A stretch of 43,851 bases of DNA from Lachnospiraceae bacterium AM48-27BH (GTDB lineage: Bacteria > Bacillota > Clostridia > Lachnospirales > Lachnospiraceae): assembly GCA_003478355.1 (NCBI GenBank), contig QUFC01000039.1, positions 1 to 43,851 of the forward strand. Direction: 5' to 3'. How positions within the stretch are numbered: position 1 is the stretch's first letter; every line of letters begins with the position of its first letter. The position numbers and the translations under genes were made by a program. The notes below the pieces were generated by a model, which did not search any database, was not told the origin of the DNA, and saw nothing but the letters and a program-made list of their open reading frames with translations. Positions 10,443-18,842 of the stretch are shown one piece after another.

Positions 10443-11420
10443 TTAATCCACCGGCAGTCCGCTGTGGAAGGAATAATTTCCCAGTTCGTGCAGCAGCGGC
10501 GCGAGATCCAATTCATCAGGAGCAGCACCGGAGGTGATCAGCTGATTGAACAGGTAGTATACGGTACGGCATTTGGTAAGACACTGATAGAAAAGATCCG
10601 GGAAAGACTGGGTGGAGGCCATCTGTTTTTTCCAGGGGTTACACCAGATCTCGTGATCCAGATTCAGGCTCCAGCGGGTATCGGACACCTGGTCGGTCAC
10701 CAGCTTCCGGGAGGCCACATGATGGCGCCGGAGCAGGGATTCCATGAACTGGAGCCCTGTTTTCTTCCGCCCGGAGGGATCAGATAATGTGCGGCAGCCA
10801 AAACGCAGGGCCAGAATGGAGCGTTGTACCATGCGGGGACTGATCTGGAAATTGTTCCGGTATGTGATGGGATAATAGGCATCGTTGATACATTTGGCCA
10901 GATGGCGGGAGATAAACTGGGTCTCCAGGCCATTTAGGCAGATGGTGGCCGCCTGGTTAAATTCGGATGGTTTTTTCTTCTTATAACGGCGCAGTAAAAG
11001 AGCATCAATATCATTTTCCAGCTCTGCATGTTTGCCGTGATGGGCCATGCTGGGGTTGTCAATGTCATACTGGATCCGGCCGTAAACATAAGGGTGACAG
11101 ATGGAATCTCCGATGTAATGGCAGAGATAGCCGCAGAAATAAGCAATAGCCTGTTCGCGCTGCTGGCGGAACGGGATTTTTGCAGTTTCTTTTAAATAAC
11201 ATTCAAAAAATTCCTGTACATGATGCTCGTGCATGTAGGATGCAACATTCCGGTAGTCCCGATGGCGCAGGGCTGGGATGTAGTAAAAGAACATATCCGG
11301 TCCCTGAAGGCCAAGCTGGTAAAGCCAGCGGTATTTGGAAATGATGTGCTTTAAAGTGTTGGATGGCATATCGTTGTAGGCTTTCATACCCATGATGTAG
11401 TGGGTGGTAAATCCAGGCAT
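10443..11420 (-). CDS. Zinc-dependent phospholipase C-like protein (PF00882)
   Basis: A 325-residue protein beginning MPGFTTHYIMG with conserved His and Asp residues (FTTH, GPDMFFYY, FCGYLCHYIGDSICHPYV, HHGKHAELENDID) that resemble the zinc ligands of the phospholipase C/P1-nuclease fold. The start at 11420 follows AAAGGAT; the frame is open further upstream but runs through AT-rich intergenic DNA. There is no signal peptide, unlike secreted clostridial phospholipases, so it is probably a cytoplasmic relative of unknown substrate, a common type in Lachnospiraceae. Its start region is divergent from the alanine symporter gene. Confidence 0.82.
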   Translation of the reverse strand: MPGFTTHYIMGMKAYNDMPSNTLKHIISKYRWLYQLGLQGPDMFFYYIPALRHRDYRNVASYMHEHHVQEFFECYLKETAKIPFRQQREQAIAYFCGYLCHYIGDSICHPYVYGRIQYDIDNPSMAHHGKHAELENDIDALLLRRYKKKKPSEFNQAATICLNGLETQFISRHLAKCINDAYYPITYRNNFQISPRMVQRSILALRFGCRTLSDPSGRKKTGLQFMESLLRRHHVASRKLVTDQVSDTRWSLNLDHEIWCNPWKKQMASTQSFPDLFYQCLTKCRTVYYLFNQLITSGAAPDELDLAPLLHELGNYSFHSGLPVD

Positions 11421-11652
11421 AGTCGTGATCCTTTCTTGGAGGATTGCGGGAGCAATGACCCCAACATCTTTGTGTGTGACGGTTTCTAAAAAGACATGAT
11501 TCTTGCCGTCCGTCATTGATTCCAGTATAGCACAGTGGATGGAGAAAAACGAGGTAAGACACAAAAAGTTTAAAAAAATTAAAAAAGTGAAAGAAATGGA
11601 AAGGAAGGGAATAGAACGTAGAAAAGAGGAATGATGGATTGGCGGAGGCTGG

Positions 11653-13137
11653 ATGGAAACGGGAGCTGCGTTGGAGATCATGGAGATAGCTGGAGAGCTG
11701 TTGGAGAGAGTTCACCGGCTTGTGTGGGGACCAGGACTGTTGATACTGATGCTGGGAACAGGGATACTGTATACAGGAAAATCGAGGGGCTTTCAGATAT
11801 TTGAATGGAAGGTCTGGTGGAGTGAGACAATCGGAAAGGAAGACCGGAATTCGGGTTTTCAGACGGCATGTACGGCACTGGCAGCTACCATTGGAACAGG
11901 AAATATCGTGGGAGTGGCAACAGCTTTGAAAGCAGGTGGTCCTGGAGCTGTTTTCTGGATGTGGATCTCAGCGCTTTTGGGAATGATGACAGGATATGCG
12001 GAGGTGTGGCTGGGAATCCATTACCGTTACCGGAATAAGAAAGGAAGATGGATCGGAGGTGCGGTGACTTACCTGACAAAAGGATTAAAAACTCCGTGGC
12101 TGGGGACGGTGTACGGCTTTTTTTGTCTGCTTGCATCCCTTGGCATGGGCGGGATGGTTCAGTCTAATGGAGCAGTGCAGACGCTTAAGTTTACCTTTGG
12201 GGTTCCGGCTGCTGTGGGAACATTGGCTGTGGGAGGAATGACTGTGGCGGTATTAGCCGGTGGAAATGAGCGGATCATGCGTGTGACAGAGCGGCTGATT
12301 CCATTGGCTTCAACGGTGTATGTGGTGTGCGCAGGGGTGGTGATCCTTACTTCTTATGAAAGGATTCCAATGGTGTTGGAAGAGGTGTTCCGGTATGCGC
12401 TTTTACCCAGGTCTGTAGCAGGTGGCGTGGGTGGTTATGGAATCCGCCAGGCAGTCCGGTATGGAATCGCCAGGGGCGTGTTTTCCAATGAAGCGGGACT
12501 GGGAAGTCTGGCCGGGCTTCATGGGGAGGCGAAAGAGGAGAAACATCTGGCAGTGAATGGAGCAGGTGATCAAGGTGGATATGGTACAGAAGAAATTCAG
12601 GGAATGTGGGCAATTTTTGAGGTATTTTTTGATACCATTGTGATCTGCACCATGACGGCGCTGGTGATCTTATGTAGCAGTGGTGGGGCAGCAGGACTTT
12701 GCGTGGCGCATCTGGACGGAGCAGCCCTGGCAGCCTGGAGTTTTGGAGCGGTGTGCGGGAAAATGGGAGAGTGGTTGATCGCGCTGGCCATGCTGGTGTT
12801 TTCCTTTGCGACCATGATCGCCTGGTTTTATCTGGGGAGGCAGACGCTGGAGGCGATATTGGAAATGGTGGAAACGATGGGGAGAACAGAACGGATCTAT
12901 CAGTGGTATTTCTATTTGTATTCTGTATGCATTGTGCTTGGCGGCCTGACAAGACTGGAAGCTGTGTGGAAGCTGTCTGATATCTGGAATGGCTTGATGG
13001 CGTTTCCAAACTTATTGGCGCTGCTCTGGCTTCAGAGGCAGGTACATTTCCCATGGACAGCTTCGAGGGTCCGTGATGCAACGGGGAAACCGGAATTCCG
13101 TTTTCGGGCAAATGGAAAACAGCGGGGAAAGCCTTGA
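11653..13137 (+). CDS. Sodium:alanine symporter family (AGCS) transporter
   Basis: A 494-residue membrane protein with about ten to eleven hydrophobic segments and the family hallmarks AATIGTGNIVGVATAL, GGPGAVFWMWISALLGM and FSNEAGLGS. It would couple Na+ to uptake of alanine, glycine or a related small amino acid. GGAGG precedes the ATG by five bases. The Na+/Ca2+ exchanger gene follows 76 bases later in the same direction. The 231-base gap upstream, shared with the divergent phospholipase-like gene, is purine-rich on the plus strand and shows no clear regulatory motif. Confidence 0.93.
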   Translation: METGAALEIMEIAGELLERVHRLVWGPGLLILMLGTGILYTGKSRGFQIFEWKVWWSETIGKEDRNSGFQTACTALAATIGTGNIVGVATALKAGGPGAVFWMWISALLGMMTGYAEVWLGIHYRYRNKKGRWIGGAVTYLTKGLKTPWLGTVYGFFCLLASLGMGGMVQSNGAVQTLKFTFGVPAAVGTLAVGGMTVAVLAGGNERIMRVTERLIPLASTVYVVCAGVVILTSYERIPMVLEEVFRYALLPRSVAGGVGGYGIRQAVRYGIARGVFSNEAGLGSLAGLHGEAKEEKHLAVNGAGDQGGYGTEEIQGMWAIFEVFFDTIVICTMTALVILCSSGGAAGLCVAHLDGAALAAWSFGAVCGKMGEWLIALAMLVFSFATMIAWFYLGRQTLEAILEMVETMGRTERIYQWYFYLYSVCIVLGGLTRLEAVWKLSDIWNGLMAFPNLLALLWLQRQVHFPWTASRVRDATGKPEFRFRANGKQRGKP

Positions 13138-13213
13138 CAGAATGTGGCTGTTTTTCTATACTCGAAAGAAGCAGTGATTTTGCGGAATGGCTGCAAGAAG
13201 GAGACATAAGAAG

Positions 13214-14149
13214 ATGGAATATATTTTATTAGTAGTTGGTTTTGTGCTTCTGGTAAAAGGAGCCGATTTTTTTGTGGAAGGAAGTTCCTCCGTGGCGAAG
13301 CTGCTGCGGGTGCCATCGGTGATCATTGGACTGACGATCGTGGCATTTGGAACCAGTGCCCCGGAGATGGCGGTGAGCATTTCCGCATCCATAGCTGGAA
13401 GTAATGATATTGCGGTGGGAAATGTGATCGGCTCCAATATTTTCAACCTTTTGATGGTTGTTGGCATCTGTGGTCTGATCCTGCCTATGAAGATTGACAA
13501 GAGTATCCTTTATGGAGATTTTCTCTTTACCATCGTGGCAGCGGTGGTGATGCTGCTTTTATTTGCTTTCGACTGTAACTTAAGCCGCTGGAATGGTCTG
13601 GTGCTTCTGGTCATGTTTGCATACTTTATGTTTAAGACGGTGAAGAATACCCTGGCAAGCCGTGCAGCAGGCGGTTCGGGAGAAGAAGAGGAGATCAAGG
13701 TATTAAGTCCATTCTTAAGCATCGTGTTTATCATAGGCGGACTGGCTGCTATTGTGATCGGCGGTAATCTGGTAGTAGACAGTGCCAGTGCGATTGCCAT
13801 TTCCTTTGGTATGACGGAGACTCTGGTGGGGCTGACGATCGTGGCATTTGGAACCTCTCTTCCGGAGCTGGTAACCTCCATTGTGGCATCGAAGAAAGGG
13901 GAAAATGAGCTGGCGTTAGGCAATGTGATTGGCTCGAACCTGTTTAATATCCTGTTTGTTCTTGCTGCTTCCTGTACCATTTCCCCGATGAAGGTGGACA
14001 GGCTTTCCATTTTTGATGGAATTTTCCTGATCGTTTCCAGTATTGTGACCTGGATCCTGGCGAAGCGGGGCTATGAGATCGACCGGAGAGACGGAGCGAT
14101 TATGGTGGCGCTGTATGTGGCGTATGCGGTGTATATTGTTGTGAGATAG
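13214..14149 (+). CDS. Calcium/sodium antiporter (CaCA family, YrbG type)
   Basis: A 311-residue membrane protein made of two homologous halves. Each half carries an alpha-repeat with the ion-binding motif, GTSAPEMAVSI in the first and GTSLPELVTSI in the second, each followed by a GNVIGSN(I/L)FN segment. It would exchange Ca2+ for Na+ at the cytoplasmic membrane. The ATG at 13214 is preferred over 13187 because AAGGAGA lies ten bases before it and the first helix starts there. It probably shares a transcript with the alanine symporter. Confidence 0.92.
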   Translation: MEYILLVVGFVLLVKGADFFVEGSSSVAKLLRVPSVIIGLTIVAFGTSAPEMAVSISASIAGSNDIAVGNVIGSNIFNLLMVVGICGLILPMKIDKSILYGDFLFTIVAAVVMLLLFAFDCNLSRWNGLVLLVMFAYFMFKTVKNTLASRAAGGSGEEEEIKVLSPFLSIVFIIGGLAAIVIGGNLVVDSASAIAISFGMTETLVGLTIVAFGTSLPELVTSIVASKKGENELALGNVIGSNLFNILFVLAASCTISPMKVDRLSIFDGIFLIVSSIVTWILAKRGYEIDRRDGAIMVALYVAYAVYIVVR

Positions 14150-14256
14150 AAAGATATGAGATAGAAACGGGTATCTTGTTCATATTTTATTAACAAAACA
14201 TTCAAAGAACCGTTACACCATGCACACGGTTTCTTCACGTTTTTCTCATATACTTT

Positions 14257-14403
14257 AACCATAGACAACAAACAAAGTTGTCGAACACATGCTTATAAGA
14301 TTTTTTTCATAATACTTGAGCTGATAATGGACCATTATCAGCTCTCCTCCCTTTAACCAGATGGACAGTCACGGATGGCATACATATCGTGTCTGTTTTT
14401 TTT
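14257..14403 (+). ncRNA. Candidate structured small RNA or leader in a 430-base gap
   Basis: No gene is seen between 14150 and 14580. The stretch contains TATACT at about 14251, a perfect GACAAC/GTTGTC hairpin (about 14263-14281), a perfect 13-base inverted repeat (14318-14330 with 14332-14344), a CU-rich segment TCTCCTCCC at 14343-14351, and a terminator stem ending in eight T residues (14365-14403). A pyrimidine-rich single strand between hairpins is typical of Firmicute small RNAs that pair with Shine-Dalgarno sites. No good -35 box is seen, so this is a proposal only. Confidence 0.3.
14365..14403 (+). terminator. Rho-independent terminator in the gap after the CaCA gene
   Basis: ACAG-T-CAC(g)GAT pairs with ATC-GTG-T-CTGT and is followed by eight T residues. 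It could end the exchanger transcript or the candidate small RNA. Confidence 0.65.
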
Positions 14404-14580
14404 GTTGCTATTTGTTGTTTTTGGGATTTTTTTGTTTTACAGAGGTGTTGGGGTGTGATAGAATAAAACGTTGTTGCAGGCTGGTTATGAAGGGATTATC
14501 CGGCATGGATTCTGCACAGTGAAGGCGGATCGTGGATATCTGTCTGACATATTTTTTAGAGAGAATGAGGTAGAAGGTTT

Positions 14581-15222
14581 ATGGTGGAGTATTTGAAGAA
14601 CATTAACTGGAAGCATGTTCTGATCATGTGTATCGGAAATGTTTTTATGGGTATGGGAATCGGGATTTTTAAGCTTGCAGGGCTGGGAACAGATCCGTTC
14701 AGTGGAATGAATATGGCAGTTGCAGATATGATTGGTATGACTTATGGTAACTTCCAGCTGATTGTAAATATCGTGTTGTTGATCATTGAAATTGCCTTTG
14801 GCAGGAGGTTCCTGGGAATTGGAACGGTTGTGAATGCAGTGTGCCTGGCGTATATTACTACGTTCTTTTATAATATTTATACGGTGGTGTTGGGGGTGGA
14901 GCTTACAGCTTTGCCGATCCGCCTGGTGGCACTGTGCGTTGGTGTTGTGATCTGTTCTCTGGGCTTGTCTATGTATCAGATGCCGGATGAGGGAGTTGCA
15001 CCTTATGATAGCCTTTCTCTGATCATGACAGAAAGATGGCCGAAGATTCCCTATTTCTGGCACAGGATGTCTAATGATGTACTTTGTGCGCTGATCTGCT
15101 ATCTGGCCGGCGGTGTTGTGGGTATCGGTACACTGGTGACGGCTTTTGGGCTGGGACTTGTGATTCATTTCTTTAACAGAGTTTTTACCGGGAAGCTGCT
15201 TGCCTGGGTCGATGGTGAGTGA
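14581..15222 (+). CDS. YczE/YyaS/YitT-type membrane protein
   Basis: A 213-residue protein with about five hydrophobic segments. The GLGTDPFSGMNMAVADMIGMTYGNFQL stretch in the first third and MPDEGVAPYDSLSLIM later are typical of the YczE-like family, whose function is not established. Only a weak ribosome site (GAGG about 11 bases upstream) precedes the ATG. It is convergent with thiM, whose stop lies 57 bases downstream. Confidence 0.75.
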   Translation: MVEYLKNINWKHVLIMCIGNVFMGMGIGIFKLAGLGTDPFSGMNMAVADMIGMTYGNFQLIVNIVLLIIEIAFGRRFLGIGTVVNAVCLAYITTFFYNIYTVVLGVELTALPIRLVALCVGVVICSLGLSMYQMPDEGVAPYDSLSLIMTERWPKIPYFWHRMSNDVLCALICYLAGGVVGIGTLVTAFGLGLVIHFFNRVFTGKLLAWVDGE

Positions 15223-15278
15223 CCGGGAGTTGGATGAGCCGTCAGCATTGCGCATTGTTAAAACATAAACAATATTGA

Positions 15279-16115
15279 TCAAATCCCCTTTTCGTTAAAA
15301 ATAGAAAGTTTATAAGCTGCGTCAAAAAGGCCGACATGGAAGCTTCCTGGAGTGGAAGCGGTTTGAGCGGCAGTTTCAGCGCAGAGTTTCCAAAAATGGG
15401 CTGCGAGACAGGCGGAAGAGTAGTAATCCGGCTGTGAAGTGGCAGATTCTGGAGTGGCTTCGAGGAAGGTGGTCTCAATGGACGCAAAGGCTCCGCACAG
15501 AACGGATAACATACATCCGGCTCCGGTGACGGATCTGGTTAATGGGCTTCCTCCGGAGATCCGTTTCAGGCGGATACCATCAGTGACCAGGTCTTCTTCT
15601 CCGGACAGGAGTACGACGGTGTGGAGGGCGTTAGCCAGTTCTCTGGCACAGGAATCCGTTTCTGTGCGCCGGGAGCTTTCCAGGCTGTCTACGCCGTGTT
15701 CCGTACCGGTCTGCCCTAAAAGGGCTCTGGCTTCTCCTAAGTTAACCCGGAGAATGTCTGGATGAACCTGGGATAAGAGATCGTGGATGTGGTTTAAGCG
15801 CCAGGTACTGGCACCGATGCCGACCGGATCTAGGATTACTGGGATGTGAAGCCGGTTAGCAGTTTTTCCGGCGATGGCAGCTGCCTGGAATTTGGCCTCA
15901 TCAGGAGTTCCAGTGTTTAGGACGATTGCCTTCGCAAGAGCAGCGATCTGAGGCATTTCCTGGGGCTCCTGGGCCATGATGGGGCTGGCGCCTATGGCGA
16001 GAGCCAGGTTGGCGCAGTCGTTGGCCGTCACAATGTTGGAAATACAGTGTAAAAGCGGATGAACGCCCTGGATCTGTTCCAAGGCGTTTTGTAAGGTTGT
16101 ATGGAGTACGTTCAT
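15279..16115 (-). CDS. thiM: Hydroxyethylthiazole kinase
   Basis: ThiM phosphorylates 4-methyl-5-(2-hydroxyethyl)thiazole for thiamine salvage. The 278-residue protein shows the family N-terminus (PLLHCISNIVTANDCANLALAIGASPIMA), the ribokinase-like core (VILDPVGIGAS, LRVNLGEA) and the anion-hole segment TRSVTGAGCMLS. The ATG at 16115 has AAAGGAT at good spacing; one two codons upstream (16121) would overlap that site. It lies 39 bases downstream of thiW and shares the TPP-riboswitch leader. Its product feeds ThiE, encoded divergently. Confidence 0.95.
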   Translation of the reverse strand: MNVLHTTLQNALEQIQGVHPLLHCISNIVTANDCANLALAIGASPIMAQEPQEMPQIAALAKAIVLNTGTPDEAKFQAAAIAGKTANRLHIPVILDPVGIGASTWRLNHIHDLLSQVHPDILRVNLGEARALLGQTGTEHGVDSLESSRRTETDSCARELANALHTVVLLSGEEDLVTDGIRLKRISGGSPLTRSVTGAGCMLSVLCGAFASIETTFLEATPESATSQPDYYSSACLAAHFWKLCAETAAQTASTPGSFHVGLFDAAYKLSIFNEKGI

Positions 16116-16154
16116 AATCATATCCTTTATATAGGGCAGGCAGGTGTCCGGGGA

Positions 16155-16670
16155 TTAACCGGTGATACTGGACTGCATTCTCTGTAAAGCGTTATTTTTC
16201 TCAAGAGTCAGAAGAACGGCTCCTGCGATCAGGGAACCGCCGATGGTGGATATCAGGAATGGCACCACATAAGCGTAGAAGGCGATGCTTCCGGCTGGTT
16301 TTCCCATGAGAAGAACAGCAACTGGCCATGCTAAGAGACCGCCGATGATTCCGGTACCGAATACTTCTGCACAGAGGGTCGGGATCAGATTACGGAAACG
16401 GTCATAGACCAGACCGCATAACAAGGCACCGCACATGCTGCCTGGAAAAGCCATCAGGCTGCCAAGACCAAGCAGATTACGTAGCAGGCTGGCAGTAAAA
16501 GCGACTGCAACACCGTACCACGGGCCTAATAAAACGGCGCATAAAATATTGACCATGTGCTGGACTGGGGCGCATTTGCTGCCGAATACCGGGAAAGAGA
16601 ACATACTGCCGACCACTGCGACAGCACAGAGTACGCCTGCGAGAGTTAATTTTTTCGTGTTTGTTTTCAT
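16155..16670 (-). CDS. thiW: ECF transporter S component for thiazole uptake
   Basis: A 171-residue integral membrane protein with about five to six helices and the sequence FPVFGSKCAPVQHMVNILCAVLLGPWYG, characteristic of ThiW. It should bind the thiazole precursor of thiamine and work with the shared energizing module (EcfA, EcfA', EcfT) encoded elsewhere. It is the first gene of the thiW-thiM operon, about 310 bases after the promoter. The long leader holds an intact TPP riboswitch, a terminator and a degenerate second aptamer. Confidence 0.92.
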   Translation of the reverse strand: MKTNTKKLTLAGVLCAVAVVGSMFSFPVFGSKCAPVQHMVNILCAVLLGPWYGVAVAFTASLLRNLLGLGSLMAFPGSMCGALLCGLVYDRFRNLIPTLCAEVFGTGIIGGLLAWPVAVLLMGKPAGSIAFYAYVVPFLISTIGGSLIAGAVLLTLEKNNALQRMQSSITG

Positions 16671-16717
16671 GATAGAAATCTCCTTGTATTTTCTTCGTTA
16701 CGAATTTTCTCATTTAT

Positions 16718-16768
16718 TCGGTCGAAACTTCCTGGTTTCCTCTCACGCCGGAACACGGCTTCCCATCG
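16718..16768 (-). other. Degenerate half of a second TPP aptamer in the thiW leader
   Basis: Read on the minus strand, the segment has GGGAAGCCG, TTCCGGCGTGAGAGGAAACC and GTTTCGACCG. These match in order the P2-P3 half of the intact riboswitch upstream (GGGGAGCCG, TCCGGCTGAGAGGAAATC, ATTTCGACCC). The CTGAGA core is altered to GTGAGA, and the half that binds the pyrophosphate (ACCTGAT...GGATAATGCC...GTAGGGA) is missing. It reads as the remnant of a duplicated riboswitch and probably no longer senses TPP. Confidence 0.5.
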
Positions 16769-16847
16769 CAGACTGAGTCATTACAGAGCCCAGGGCGCTC
16801 CCCCTCGGCTTTGCCCGGTTTGTCGGCACATTCCCCCTTTTAACAAA

Positions 16848-16880
16848 AATTAAGAGACACCCAATGTGGGCATCTCTGTA
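16848..16880 (-). terminator. Expression-platform terminator of the thiW riboswitch
   Basis: On the minus strand AGAGA-T-GCCCA pairs with TGGGT-G-TCTCT and is followed by TAATTTTTG. It lies about 25 bases after the aptamer, consistent with premature termination when TPP is bound. Confidence 0.6.
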
Positions 16881-16901
16881 AAAAAGGCGTATGTTAAAGT
16901 C

Positions 16902-16980
16902 CTTCCTACGGTGGCATAATCCACATCAGGTCTAAGGGTCGAAATCTGATTTCCTCTCAGCCGGATATTCGGCTCCCCTG
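16902..16980 (-). promoter_or_regulatory. TPP riboswitch of the thiW-thiM operon
   Basis: The minus strand carries all conserved blocks of the THI element in order: GGGGAGCC, GGCTGAGAGG, GACCC, ACCTGATGTGGATTATGCC and GTAGGAA. TPP binding should switch off thiW-thiM through the terminator that follows. Confidence 0.93.
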
Positions 16981-16995
16981 TCTTTCTTTGTTTGT

Positions 16996-17024
16996 ATCAT
17001 AAAGTGTTTGAGAAAATTTGTCAA
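16996..17024 (-). promoter_or_regulatory. Promoter of thiW-thiM
   Basis: On the minus strand TTGACA (17024-17019), a 17-base spacer and TATGAT (17001-16996), about 20 bases before the riboswitch. Confidence 0.8.
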
Positions 17025-17055
17025 GGACTTGCGTAAATGAGAAAAAAGAGGTATA

Positions 17056-17083
17056 TTGAAAAGAGAAAGCTGAAAATTACAGT
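17056..17083 (+). promoter_or_regulatory. Candidate promoter of thiE-thiD-thiC
   Basis: TTGAAA (17056-17061), a 16-base spacer and TACAGT (17078-17083), about 20 bases before the plus-strand riboswitch. It is weaker than the divergent thiW promoter. Confidence 0.5.
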
Positions 17084-17103
17084 AAGCTGATTGAAAAACA
17101 AAA

Positions 17104-17190
17104 TGGGGAGCCGGTGAGGCTGAGAGGAAGCAGATGCGCTTCGACCCGAGAAACCTGATTTGGATAATGCCAACGTAGGGAGAATAGGAA
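17104..17190 (+). promoter_or_regulatory. TPP riboswitch of the thiE-thiD-thiC operon
   Basis: The conserved blocks appear in order: GGGGAGCCGG, GGCTGAGAGGAAG, CGACCCGAG, ACCTGATTTGGATAATGCC and GTAGGGAGAA. It faces away from the thiW riboswitch with about 125 bases between the two aptamers. Confidence 0.95.
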
Positions 17191-17212
17191 GATGCAGATA
17201 CTGGCGGATATA

Positions 17213-17241
17213 CCATTCTTAGTTGGTGTATCCGCTTTTTT
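17213..17241 (+). terminator. Expression-platform terminator of the thiE riboswitch
   Basis: GCGGATATACCA pairs with TGGTGTATCCGC and is followed by six T residues, 25 bases after the aptamer. Confidence 0.9.
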
Positions 17242-17348
17242 CGTGTTGGCAGTCGCGCCTGCATGAACTGACATAGGATGCCAGTTGATCGGAGTGGAAT
17301 GTGCAGAATGCATTTTGCCTCAGTTATGTAGATTTGGAGGAATGAAGC

Positions 17349-18002
17349 ATGAAGATATTACTAGAGCAGATGCGGTTATATGCCGTAACGGACCGCACCT
17401 GGTTACATGGAAGAAACTTGATCGATGTGGTTTCTGAAGCCATTGATGGGGGAGCCACTTTTGTGCAGCTTCGGGAAAAAAGCCATCTGGAGGGTATGGA
17501 GCTTTCGGGAGAGGAACTGCTTGCAGAGGCGAAGAAACTGGCGCAGCTGTGCCATGAACGAGGGGTTCTGTTTGTAATTGACGATGATGTGGAGCTGGCG
17601 CTGGAAGCTGGCGCGGATGGCGTCCATGTGGGCCAGGAAGATATGGCAGCAAAGAAGGCCAGGGCGCTTCTGGGACCGGATAAGATCCTTGGTGTGTCGG
17701 CCCATAATCCGGAGGAGGCAAGGAAAGCCCAGGAAGACGGTGCAGATTACCTGGGATGCGGTGCAGCTTTTGTGACAGGAACCAAGCTGGATGCAAAGCC
17801 CATTACGGCGGAAATGATGAAAGCCGTGACAGAATCGGTGAAGATCCCGGTGGTAGCGATTGGCGGGATCACAGAGGATAATATTCCTAAGTTGACGGGT
17901 CGCGGACTGGCTGGCGCAGCAGTGGTCAGTGCGATTTTTGCGGCAGAGGATCCCAGGAAAGCCAGTGAGCGGCTGCTGGAGAAGATCCGGCAGTGGGAGT
18001 AA
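17349..18002 (+). CDS. thiE: Thiamine phosphate synthase
   Basis: ThiE joins HMP-pyrophosphate and thiazole phosphate to form thiamine phosphate. The 217-residue TIM barrel has the family motifs [32 protein letters not shown] and the phosphate-binding VVAIGGI. An ATTTGGAGGAATG ribosome site precedes the ATG. It is the first gene after the TPP riboswitch; thiD starts 11 bases after its stop. The pyrimidine comes from ThiC/ThiD in the same operon and the thiazole from ThiW/ThiM. Confidence 0.96.
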   Translation: MKILLEQMRLYAVTDRTWLHGRNLIDVVSEAIDGGATFVQLREKSHLEGMELSGEELLAEAKKLAQLCHERGVLFVIDDDVELALEAGADGVHVGQEDMAAKKARALLGPDKILGVSAHNPEEARKAQEDGADYLGCGAAFVTGTKLDAKPITAEMMKAVTESVKIPVVAIGGITEDNIPKLTGRGLAGAAVVSAIFAAEDPRKASERLLEKIRQWE

Positions 18003-18013
18003 GGAGGAAAAAG

Positions 18014-18838
18014 ATGATGAAAACAGCACTAACCATAGCAGGAAGCGATTCCAGCGGTGGAGCTGGTATCCAGGCGGATCTAAAGACCATGACCATGAAC
18101 GGGGTATTTGCCATGAGTGCCATCACAGCGCTGACGGCACAGAATACTACGGGGGTTACGGGGATTTTTAATGTGACGCCGGAGTTTTTAAAAGCCCAGC
18201 TGGATGCGGTATTTACCGATATTTTCCCGGATGCAGTGAAAATCGGTATGGTAAGCAACGGAGAACTGATCCTGGCTATCGGAGAAACATTGAAAGAATA
18301 TCAGGCGCGCCATATTGTGGTGGATCCGGTCATGGTAGCCACTTCAGGGGCGGCGCTTCTGGAGCCGGATGCAGTGAAAATATTGAAAGAAAAGCTGCTT
18401 CCACTGGCGGAAGTGATCACGCCCAATATCCCGGAGACACAGATTTTGTGGGGACGCGGGATCCACTCTGCAGAGGAGATGGAACAGGCGGCGAAGGAGA
18501 TCAGTAAGGCATATGGCTGCAATGTCCTTTGTAAAGGAGGACATAGTCTGAATGATGCCAATGATGTGTTGGCGGAGACCGATGGAACAGTTACCTGGTT
18601 TGTAGGAACCCGCGTGGACAATCCAAACACACATGGAACTGGCTGTACCCTTTCCAGTGCGATTGCAGCGAATCTGGCTAAGGGATACGACTTAAAAGAG
18701 GCGGTAAAACGGGCCAAAGAGTACATTACCCAGGCATTAGAAGCAGGACTGGATCTTGGTAAAGGCTCCGGACCGATGGATCACACCCTGGGTGGTGTGA
18801 ACACGGCAAAGTGGCTGAACCACGAGAAAGAAGTCTGA
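18014..18838 (+). CDS. thiD: Hydroxymethylpyrimidine/phosphomethylpyrimidine kinase
   Basis: ThiD phosphorylates HMP and HMP-phosphate to the pyrophosphate used by ThiE. The 274-residue ribokinase-fold protein starts [25 protein letters not shown] and shows [19 protein letters not shown] and the catalytic [15 protein letters not shown] segment. AAGGAGG overlaps the thiE stop. Two adjacent ATGs (18014 and 18017) are equally possible. A 133-base terminal-repeat element separates it from thiC. Confidence 0.95.
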   Translation: MMKTALTIAGSDSSGGAGIQADLKTMTMNGVFAMSAITALTAQNTTGVTGIFNVTPEFLKAQLDAVFTDIFPDAVKIGMVSNGELILAIGETLKEYQARHIVVDPVMVATSGAALLEPDAVKILKEKLLPLAEVITPNIPETQILWGRGIHSAEEMEQAAKEISKAYGCNVLCKGGHSLNDANDVLAETDGTVTWFVGTRVDNPNTHGTGCTLSSAIAANLAKGYDLKEAVKRAKEYITQALEAGLDLGKGSGPMDHTLGGVNTAKWLNHEKEV

Positions 18839-18842
18839 GATA

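Noticed and set aside
10311..10787. 158-residue plus-strand open frame starting in repeat copy A
   Set aside because: It runs through the repeat hairpins and then antisense to the phospholipase-like gene, with composition unlike a protein.
12347..13207. 286-residue minus-strand open frame opposite the AGCS transporter
   Set aside because: Ser/Pro/His-rich shadow of a conserved transporter; no ribosome site or family resemblance.
14485..15282. 265-residue minus-strand open frame opposite the YczE-like gene
   Set aside because: His/Gln/Asn-rich translation with no domain pattern, fully antisense to a gene with clear membrane-protein character.
16690..16850. Cobalamin-riboswitch-like blocks in the thiW leader (minus strand GGGAA, CTGTAATG, GATGGGAAG, AGGAAACC)
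   Set aside because: The second half aligns better with the P2-P3 part of the neighbouring TPP aptamer, and the cobalamin core and B12 box are not complete.
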